In this document: positions 1 to 6,111 of the stretch, piece after piece
How positions within the stretch are numbered: position 1 is the first letter of the stretch
Layout of the letters: each line of letters starts with the position of its first letter
From: Alcanivorax sp.
GTDB lineage: Bacteria > Pseudomonadota > Gammaproteobacteria > Pseudomonadales > Alcanivoracaceae
Direction of reading: 5' to 3'
DNA length: 7,242 nt
NCBI GenBank assembly: GCA_007135015.1
Contig: SLJS01000370.1
Span: 1-7,242, forward strand
Notes under the pieces: model-generated
Database searches by the model: none
Told to the model about the DNA's origin: nothing
The model's input: only the letters and a program-made list of their open reading frames with translations
Made by a program: the position numbers and the translations under genes

Positions 1-9
1 CGGCCTTGC

Positions 10-24
10 GCGGCCTTCGGCCGC
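10..24. repeat. GC hairpin with TTC loop, possible terminator of an off-window gene
   Basis: GCGGCC (10-15) and GGCCGC (19-24) form a perfect 6-bp stem around a TTC loop. CTCTCCCC follows, which has too few T residues for a convincing intrinsic terminator. It could be the end of a gene upstream of the window or another member of the repeat family seen further along. The stem is certain; its function is not known. Confidence 0.4.
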
Positions 25-79
25 TCTCCCCACCCCGACCCATCCAGGGCCTCGCAGAGCTCGGCCCGCTCCGGCGGCG

Positions 80-99
80 GTCCGTCCATTGGGACAGAC
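80..99. repeat. Imperfect inverted repeat
   Basis: Positions 80-87 pair with 92-99 (GTCCGTCC and GGACAGAC) across a 4-nt loop, with one C-A mismatch (83/96). The plus strand continues with CTTGTTTCC, so a weak plus-strand terminator for an off-window gene is possible. Equally it may be only part of the repeat mosaic. Confidence 0.35.
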
Positions 100-165
100 C
101 TTGTTTCCGCCTCCGCCCCCCTCACGGGGGAGGGAGCTTCCTTTTCCGGTCGTCGAGGGTTTTTA

Positions 166-185
166 CGACACCCTCGCGAGGGGAG
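166..185. repeat. 20-nt direct repeat, copy 1, with palindromic core
   Basis: This copy matches 285-304 at 19 of 20 positions; only position 173 (C here, G at 292) differs. It contains a perfect 12-bp palindrome, CCCTCGCGAGGG, at 171-182. It can also pair upstream: CGAGGGT at 154-160 is the reverse complement of ACCCTCG at 170-176. The copies start 119 nt apart and flank the REP-like element at 226-250. Such C-run/G-run palindromes are common dispersed intergenic repeats in GC-rich proteobacteria; that attribution is an inference. Confidence 0.6.
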
Positions 186-225
186 ACGGAACCCTCCAGC
201 GAGGCCGTGCCGGAATCCGGGGTTT

Positions 226-250
226 TCGCGCTGCAAGCAGCGCTCCTACA
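226..250 (-). repeat. REP-like element of the GTAG type
   Basis: Read on the minus strand, a GTAG tetranucleotide (plus-strand 246-249) is followed by GAGC and a hairpin whose arms are GCGCTG (228-233) and CAGCGC (238-243) around a 4-nt loop. The order of conserved GTAG head and short GC-rich palindrome is the established layout of REP elements mobilised by RAYT (TnpA_REP) transposases, widespread in Pseudomonas, Xanthomonadales and relatives. No RAYT gene is in this window, so the element would be moved in trans. Only one copy is visible here; membership in a genomic family is an inference. Confidence 0.6.
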
Positions 251-284
251 GATAACGACAGCGGAATGGTCCCCGTCCCCCTTG

Positions 285-304
285 CGACACCGTCGCGAGG
301 GGAG
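285..304. repeat. 20-nt direct repeat, copy 2
   Basis: This is the second copy of the repeat at 166-185. It differs at one position, 292, where G replaces C and breaks one pair of the CCCTCGCGAGGG palindrome. It ends 28 nt before the recN stop codon (on the minus strand, just beyond the proposed recN terminator). Confidence 0.6.
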
Positions 305-332
305 GGAACAAGGAAAGCGCGGCGAAGCCGCG
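305..332 (-). terminator. Possible weak intrinsic terminator of recN
   Basis: Directly after the recN TAA (335-333), the minus strand folds into CGCGGC (332-327), loop TTC and GCCGCG (323-318), a perfect 6-bp GC stem. CTTTCCTTGTT follows, a mixed U-rich tract. Position fits a terminator exactly, but the tract is interrupted by C and G, so termination is probably partial. The same hairpin could belong to the repeat family around it: a look-alike with swapped arms lies at 380-392 inside recN. Confidence 0.45.
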
Positions 333-2048
333 TTACTCGCAGCCCGTGGCCCGCAGCCCGTAGCCCTTCCCTTGCCCCGGCCGCGAAGCGGCTTTCTCCA
401 CCATCTCGCGGGCGTGGGCCAGGGTGGAGTCGGTCATCTCCACGCCGCCGAGCATGCGGGCGACTTCGTTGATCCGGTCCTCGTCGCGCAGCAGCAGGAT
501 GTCGGTGCGGGTGTGGCGCCGGTCCTGTTCCTTGAGCACGTGCCAGTGGTGGCGGCCCAGCGCGGCCACCTGGGGCTGGTGGGTGATGCACAGCACCTGG
601 GCGTGTTCGCCGAGTTCGCGCAGCAGGCGGCCGACGATCTCGGCGATGCCGCCGCTCACCCCCACGTCCACTTCATCGAAGACCAGTGCGGGCACGGTCA
701 GCGCCCGGGCGCAGATCACCTGGATGGCCAGGCTGATGCGCGAGAGCTCGCCGCCGGAGGCCACGCGCGCCAGCGGGCGCGGCGGCTGGTCCGGGTTGGC
801 GGAAAACAGGAAGGCCAGGTTCTCGTTGCCGTCCGGGCCCGGTTCGCATTCCTCCAGGGAGACTTCCATGCGCGCGCCCTCCATGCTCAGCTCGCGCAGA
901 TGGCGGACCACGCCCTTTGCCAGCTGCGGCGCCGCGTTCCGGCGCAGTTTGCCCAGTGCGCGGGCGGCCTTGTCGTAGTCTTTCCGGGCCTGGTCCTCGG
1001 CCTTTTCCAGGGCGGCCAGGTGCTCGTCGTAGTGGGCCAGGGTGTCGGCTTCTTCGCGCAGCTGGCGGTGGCGCTCCGGCAGTTCCTCCGGGCGCACGCG
1101 ATGCTTGCGGGCGAGGGAGAACAGGGCGCTGAGGCGCTCTTCCACCTGTGACAGGCGCTCCGGGTCCAGTTCCAGGCGATCGAGATAGTGGCGCAGGTCC
1201 TCGGCGGCGGCTTCCACCTGCAGGCGGGCCGACTCCACGGTTTCGCGGATGCTGTTAAGTGCCGGGTCTCCGTCGCCGGCCTCGCCCAGCCAGCCCGTCA
1301 CCTGGCCAAGCAGGTCATTGGCGGTGGTGGTCTCGCTGCTCTCGTAGAGGGCGTCCGTGCTGGTGCGGCAGAGCCGGATCAGTGACTCGGCGTTGGCGAG
1401 GCGCTTCTGCTCGGCCTCCAGCTGCGCCAGTTCGCCTTCCTCCGGGGCCAGTTCGTCGAGCTCCTCAAGCTGGAAGCGCAGCAGCTCCTCGCGCTCGCGG
1501 CCGGCCCGGGCGGCTTCCAGGGCCTCGCCGTGTTCGCGGCGGGCCTGCTGCCAGGCGCGCCACAGCCGCCGCACCTCGCGGGCGCTGTCGGCGGCGCCGG
1601 CGTAGCTGTCGAGCAGGTCCCGCTGGGCCTGGCGGCTGAGCAGGGCCTGATGTTCGTGCTGGCTGTGGATGCTGATCAGCCATTCGCCCAGTTCGCGCAC
1701 CTGCTGCAGGGGCGCGGGCGTGCCGTTGATCCAGGCCCGCGAGCGCCCGTCGGCGCGCACCGTGCGCCGCAGGATGCAGTCGTCGCCGGCGTCCAGTTCG
1801 CGCTCGGCCAGCCAGGCCCGGGCGGTCTCGTTGCCGGCGAGGTCGAAGCAGGCGCGCACCTCGGCGCGCTCGCTGCCCTCGCGGACCATCATGGCGTCGG
1901 CGCGCTCGCCCAGGGCCAGGCCCAGCGCCTGCATGATCACCGACTTGCCCGCGCCGGTTTCGCCGGTGATCACATTCAGCCCGCGGTCCGGTTCCAGCTC
2001 CAGGGCTTCCACGGTGGCAAAGTTCTGTATACTCAGGTGGTTCAGCAT
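333..2048 (-). CDS. recN: DNA repair protein RecN
   Basis: RecN is an SMC-like cytoplasmic ATPase that acts in recombinational repair of double-strand breaks. The 571-residue product matches E. coli RecN along its length. It shows the N-terminal MLNHLSIQNFA strand, Walker A GETGAGKS (29-36), a long charged coiled-coil middle (about 150-370), the conserved stretch LARKHRVRPEELP, the ABC signature SGGELS (431-436), Walker B LVFDE (455-459) and the switch histidine in CITHQPQVA (H490). The ATG at 2048 is the only reasonable start: it keeps the conserved N-terminus, and an in-frame TAG lies a short way upstream with no other start between. No Shine-Dalgarno sequence precedes it. Family similarity ends near residue 552; the remaining tail, including GYGLRATGCE, is translated partly from a heptamer repeat and is unlike E. 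coli RecN (553 residues). The gene is divergent from hrcA and probably LexA-controlled. Confidence 0.97.
   Translation of the reverse strand: MLNHLSIQNFATVEALELEPDRGLNVITGETGAGKSVIMQALGLALGERADAMMVREGSERAEVRACFDLAGNETARAWLAERELDAGDDCILRRTVRADGRSRAWINGTPAPLQQVRELGEWLISIHSQHEHQALLSRQAQRDLLDSYAGAADSAREVRRLWRAWQQARREHGEALEAARAGREREELLRFQLEELDELAPEEGELAQLEAEQKRLANAESLIRLCRTSTDALYESSETTTANDLLGQVTGWLGEAGDGDPALNSIRETVESARLQVEAAAEDLRHYLDRLELDPERLSQVEERLSALFSLARKHRVRPEELPERHRQLREEADTLAHYDEHLAALEKAEDQARKDYDKAARALGKLRRNAAPQLAKGVVRHLRELSMEGARMEVSLEECEPGPDGNENLAFLFSANPDQPPRPLARVASGGELSRISLAIQVICARALTVPALVFDEVDVGVSGGIAEIVGRLLRELGEHAQVLCITHQPQVAALGRHHWHVLKEQDRRHTRTDILLLRDEDRINEVARMLGGVEMTDSTLAHAREMVEKAASRPGQGKGYGLRATGCE
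338..365 (-). repeat. Heptamer tandem repeat forming the 3' end of recN
   Basis: Two adjacent 14-nt units (338-351 and 352-365) differ at one position. On the minus strand they resolve into four heptamers: GGCTACG, GGCTGCG, GGCCACG, GGCTGCG. They are translated in the recN frame as part of its C-terminal tail, and the recN stop follows two nucleotides later. Short hairpins with a GAA loop flank the array at 318-332 and 380-392 (GCCGC/GCGGC). Confidence 0.65.
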
Positions 2049-2049
2049 A

Positions 2050-2069
2050 GACTGATCATAAGGCCAGTA
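2050..2069 (-). promoter_or_regulatory. Candidate LexA (SOS) box of recN
   Basis: On the minus strand the site reads TACTG, ten bases, CAGTC. The gammaproteobacterial LexA operator has the form TACTG-N10-CAGTA, so nine of the ten outer positions match; the T and A just inside CTG/CAG are not conserved. It lies between the recN start codon and the predicted -10 box, about at the transcription start, where LexA would block initiation. recN is a classical SOS gene in E. coli with operators at its promoter, which supports the call. The single site and the non-consensus inner bases leave some doubt. Confidence 0.6.
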
Positions 2070-2077
2070 CCCGGACT

Positions 2078-2106
2078 ATCATAGGGAATCCGGGCCGGGT
2101 TGATAA
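2078..2106 (-). promoter_or_regulatory. sigma70-type promoter of recN
   Basis: On the minus strand, TTATCA (plus 2106-2101, 4 of 6 to TTGACA) and TATGAT (plus 2083-2078, 5 of 6 to TATAAT) are separated by 17 nt, the optimal spacing. The predicted transcript starts near 2071, giving a leader of only about 22 nt that spans the LexA-like site. The promoter is back-to-back with that of hrcA, and the two cores do not overlap. Confidence 0.6.
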
Positions 2107-2110
2107 GCCC

Positions 2111-2138
2111 TTTCCCCGGAACCGGTGATTTCTATAAT
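2111..2138 (+). promoter_or_regulatory. sigma70-type promoter of hrcA
   Basis: A perfect TATAAT (2133-2138) stands 28 nt before the hrcA ATG, with a poor -35 candidate TTTCCC (2111-2116) at 16-nt spacing. The perfect -10 with a weak -35 suggests modest basal expression or an activator. No sigma32-like pair and no CIRCE inverted repeat is visible before hrcA. The octamer GGAACCGG occurs on both sides of the -10, at 2118-2125 and 2152-2159. Confidence 0.55.
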
Positions 2139-2166
2139 GTGAACGCGAACAGGAACCGGCATTCCC

Positions 2167-3216
2167 ATGACCGAACTCGAGCTCAACGAACGCAAACAGC
2201 GCCTGCTGCGCAGCCTTGTGGAGGAGTATATCCGCGAGGGCCAGCCGGTGGGCTCGAAGCGCCTGGCCGAGCGTTCCGGGCTGGCGCTCAGCCCGGCCAG
2301 CGTCCGCAATATCATGGCGGAGCTGGAGGACCTGGGCGTGCTCGCCAGCCCCCATACCTCGGCGGGCCGGGTGCCCACCGAGCGCGGCTATCGCATGTAC
2401 GTCGACAGTCTGCTCAAGTCCCGGGCCATGGCGGAGCCCCGCGCCCGGGGGCTCAAGCGCGAGCTCGAGGCACTGATCCGCCCGGAGCACTCCCCCCAGG
2501 AACTGGTCAGCCAGGCGTCGCGGGCGCTGGCGGAGCTCACCCGCATGGCCGGTGTGGTGGTGGTGCCGCGCCGGGAGGTCACCACCCTGCGCCAGGTGGA
2601 GTTTCTGCCCCTGTCGGACCGGCGCGTGCTGGTGGTGCTGGTGATCAACCGCTCCGAGGTGCAGAACCGCATCATTCAGACCGAGCGGGATTACCGGGAA
2701 GAGGACCTGCGCCAGGCGTCCAACTACATCAATCGCACCTATGCCGGCTGCAATCTGGACCAGATCCGCGACGGGCTGCTGCGCACCATGCGTGCCGACA
2801 AGGAGCAGATGGACGCCATGATGCAGGCCACCCTGGATCTGGCCTCCAGGGGACTGAAGCGGGAGGGCGACGAGCCGGACTACGTGGTCTCCGGCGAGGC
2901 GAACCTGCTCGATACCACCGAGGCCGGGGACATCGACAAGCTCCGGGACCTGTTCGAGGCCTTCAACCGCAAGCGTGACGTGCTCCACCTGCTGGAGCGC
3001 TCGCTCACCGCCGAGGGCGTGCAGATCTTCATCGGTCGCGAGGCCGGCTACGACGCCTTCGATGAGTACTCGCTGGTTTCGGCGCCCTACCGGGCGGATG
3101 AGTCCTCGCTGGGGGTGCTGGCGGTGGTGGGCCCGACGCGGATGGATTACGAGAAGGTGATCCCCACCGTGGACGTGACAGCCCGCATTCTCTCTGCCAC
3201 CCTCGGCAAGCTCTGA
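2167..3216 (+). CDS. hrcA: Heat-inducible transcription repressor HrcA
   Basis: HrcA represses heat-shock genes by binding the CIRCE inverted repeat, and in studied species depends on GroEL for activity. The 349-residue product is full length for the family. Residues 1 to about 80 form the winged helix-turn-helix (SVRNIMAELEDLGVLASPHT, then SAGRVPTERGYRMYVD at 65-80). The middle and C-terminal parts form the GAF-like and dimerisation region, ending in the family pattern GVLAVVGPTRMDYEKVIPTV (316-335). The ATG at 2167 keeps the usual N-terminus and has AGGAA at 2151-2155 as a distant ribosome site. It is followed by grpE after 105 nt. No CIRCE site is seen in the window, so its operator is inferred to lie elsewhere, most likely before groESL as known for Xanthomonas and Xylella. 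Confidence 0.97.
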   Translation: MTELELNERKQRLLRSLVEEYIREGQPVGSKRLAERSGLALSPASVRNIMAELEDLGVLASPHTSAGRVPTERGYRMYVDSLLKSRAMAEPRARGLKRELEALIRPEHSPQELVSQASRALAELTRMAGVVVVPRREVTTLRQVEFLPLSDRRVLVVLVINRSEVQNRIIQTERDYREEDLRQASNYINRTYAGCNLDQIRDGLLRTMRADKEQMDAMMQATLDLASRGLKREGDEPDYVVSGEANLLDTTEAGDIDKLRDLFEAFNRKRDVLHLLERSLTAEGVQIFIGREAGYDAFDEYSLVSAPYRADESSLGVLAVVGPTRMDYEKVIPTVDVTARILSATLGKL

Positions 3217-3226
3217 CGCCGGCGCC

Positions 3227-3254
3227 CTTGAAACCGGCCGCCGTGCTCCCATAT
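3227..3254 (+). promoter_or_regulatory. sigma32 (RpoH) heat-shock promoter of grpE
   Basis: CTTGAAA (3227-3233) is a perfect sigma32 -35 box. TCCCATAT (3247-3254) matches the -10 consensus CCCCATNT at all but the first base. The spacer is 13 nt, within the known range. The box begins only 11 nt after the hrcA stop, so heat induction from here would raise grpE-dnaK-dnaJ without raising hrcA. Transcription should start near 3261, giving a leader of about 60 nt that contains a small hairpin (3260-3272) and a 10-bp palindrome (3272-3281). Confidence 0.85.
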
Positions 3255-3311
3255 CTGCATCCGGGTTCCGGACGGGCCCGTTATCGGGGCGAGCAACCAG
3301 TAGTGTGGAGT

Positions 3312-3315
3312 GGAG
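3312..3315 (+). promoter_or_regulatory. Ribosome binding site deciding the grpE start
   Basis: GGAG at 3312-3315 stands 6 nt before the ATG at 3322. An in-frame GTG at 3310 would overlap this site and leave only weaker upstream pairing, so the ATG is preferred; the product then begins MSDEK. Confidence 0.7.
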
Positions 3316-3321
3316 TTGCGC

Positions 3322-3966
3322 ATGAGTGACGAAAAGACCCGTGCAGAAGCCGGGGAAGAGCAGGCTCCCGGCGTGAACGAGGAGCACGAGGAGCATCAGG
3401 AGCTGGAAGGCGAGGCCGGGCAGGCAGCCGCGGCGGAGGGTCAGGCCGCCGGTGAGGAGGCATCCTCCGGCGACGATCCGTCCCCCGAGCAGGAGATCGA
3501 GCGTCTGCGCGAGCGCCTCGCCCGGGTGGAAAAAGACCTTTCCGAGGCGGATGTCCGTGCCCAGGCGGAGATCCAGAACGTGCGCCGTCGCGCCGAGCGC
3601 GACGTGGAGCAGGCGCACAAGTTTGCCCTGGAGAAGTTCGCCGCCGAGATCGTGAACGTGGCGGACTCGCTCGAGCGGGCCCTGGATACGCTGGACGAGA
3701 ACGACGAGGCGGTCCGGCCGGCCCGTGAGGGGACCGAGCTGACCCTCAAGGCGCTGCTGGACGTGTTCGCGCGGTTCAACATCGAGCAGATCGACCCCCG
3801 CGGGGAGACCTTCAATCCGGAGCAGCACGAGGCCATGACCATGGTGTCGTCGGCGGAGGCCGAGCCCAATACGGTGGTGGACGTGCTGGAGAAGGGCTAT
3901 CTGCTCAACGGACGCGTCATCCGCCCGGCGCGGGTGGTGGTGGCGAAGGCCCCGGAAGGGTCCTGA
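3322..3966 (+). CDS. grpE: Nucleotide exchange factor GrpE
   Basis: GrpE dimerises in the cytoplasm and releases ADP from DnaK, which lets the chaperone rebind ATP and drop its substrate; its long helix pair is also a thermosensor in E. coli. From the ATG at 3322 the product has 214 residues. Residues 1-55 are a very acidic, Glu/Ala-rich and probably disordered segment. About 56-125 form the long coiled-coil helix (from EIERLRERLARVEKD to ADSLERAL), followed by the helical dimer part. About 153-209 form the beta domain that contacts DnaK, with the family signature FNPEQHEAM (164-172) and GYLLNGRVIRPARVVVAK (192-209). An alternative in-frame GTG at 3310 would add four residues but lacks a good ribosome site. 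It lies between hrcA and dnaK and is read from its own sigma32-like promoter. Confidence 0.97.
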   Translation: MSDEKTRAEAGEEQAPGVNEEHEEHQELEGEAGQAAAAEGQAAGEEASSGDDPSPEQEIERLRERLARVEKDLSEADVRAQAEIQNVRRRAERDVEQAHKFALEKFAAEIVNVADSLERALDTLDENDEAVRPAREGTELTLKALLDVFARFNIEQIDPRGETFNPEQHEAMTMVSSAEAEPNTVVDVLEKGYLLNGRVIRPARVVVAKAPEGS

Positions 3967-3985
3967 GGCGGGAAAAAGCGGCCGC

Positions 3986-4003
3986 GCGCGGTTGAAACCG
4001 CGC
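3986..4003 (+). repeat. Perfect inverted repeat in the grpE-dnaK gap, overlapping a -35 box
   Basis: GCGCGGTT (3986-3993) and AACCGCGC (3996-4003) are exact reverse complements; as RNA this gives a 7-bp stem with a TGAA loop. No T-run follows, so it is not a normal intrinsic terminator. It begins 19 nt after the grpE stop and could protect the grpE 3' end or reduce readthrough. The dnaK sigma32-like -35 box (3991-3997) sits at its centre. Confidence 0.6.
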
Positions 4004-4018
4004 CACGGGCCTCAATAT
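3991..4018 (+). promoter_or_regulatory. Second sigma32-like promoter, upstream of dnaK
   Basis: GTTGAAA (3991-3997) matches 6 of 7 positions of the sigma32 -35 box CTTGAAA. CTCAATAT (4011-4018) matches the -10 consensus CCCCATNT with two mismatches. The spacer is 13 nt, the same as in the grpE promoter. The region just after it is A-rich, unlike the GC-rich genes. Transcription would start near 4025, about 75 nt before dnaK, giving DnaK and DnaJ extra output relative to GrpE. Confidence 0.6.
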
Positions 4019-4045
4019 AGCGAACAAGGCAAAGACAATTCAGCT

Positions 4046-4075
4046 TCACGGGCTGCTGCCGGGCAGGGCTCGTGA
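4046..4075 (+). promoter_or_regulatory. Nested stem-loop in the dnaK 5' leader
   Basis: TCACGGGC (4046-4053) pairs with GCTCGTGA (4068-4075) as an 8-bp stem with one G-U pair. Inside it, CTGC (4056-4059) pairs with GCAG (4063-4066) around CGG. The structure ends 8 nt before the dnaK ribosome site AAGGAG (4084-4089) and leaves it open. Leader stability or translation control is possible; function is not shown. Confidence 0.45.
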
Positions 4076-4099
4076 CGGATGTGAAGGAGACGGAGAGTC

Positions 4100-6028
<1,929 letters not shown>

Positions 6029-6059
6029 CCGCATCGGGCAACGGATGCAGTAAAGCGGA

Positions 6060-6080
6060 TCGCCGGGCCATGCCCGGCGA
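6060..6080 (+). repeat. Strong stem-loop between dnaK and dnaJ
   Basis: CGCCGGGC (6061-6068) and GCCCGGCG (6072-6079) form a perfect 8-bp GC stem around CAT, extended by a T-A pair (6060/6080). The following AACTGCGTTG is no U-tract, so full termination is unlikely. It may stabilise the dnaK 3' end or cause partial attenuation, which would keep DnaJ below DnaK. A weaker 5-bp stem (6031-6035 with 6044-6048) lies just upstream. No promoter for dnaJ is evident in the gap. Confidence 0.6.
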
Positions 6081-6111
6081 ACTGCGTTGAGTCGGACTGA
6101 AAGGCCAGACT

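Larger units (their letters stand above)
1..332. other. Noncoding repeat-rich region downstream of recN
   Basis: I see no credible gene in this stretch. Open frames that cross it are antisense or out-of-frame extensions over recN and lack recognisable protein motifs. Instead it is packed with short inverted and direct repeats: a hairpin at 10-24, an imperfect inverted repeat at 80-99, a C-run/G-run pair at 117-130, a pair of 20-nt direct repeats at 166-185 and 285-304, a REP-like hairpin at 226-250 and a hairpin at 318-332. The left edge may also contain the 3' end or terminator of a gene lying outside the window. Confidence 0.75.

Noticed and set aside
6..1151. Plus-strand open frame (381 codons) over the repeat region and recN
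   Set aside because: Most of it is antisense to conserved recN, and the rest translates repeats. No motif and no ribosome site were seen.
2020..2048. Second LexA box inside the start of recN (CTGAGTATACAG on the minus strand)
   Set aside because: The CTG and CAG halves are 6 nt apart, whereas LexA needs 10; it is also within conserved coding sequence.
2056..3828. Minus-strand open frame (590 codons) across hrcA and grpE
   Set aside because: It covers two certain genes and the regulatory gap between them, shows no family signature, and would collide with the grpE promoter.
6029..6111. Own sigma32 promoter for dnaJ
   Set aside because: The only near word, GTTGAGT, is not followed by a CCCCATNT-like box at a proper distance.
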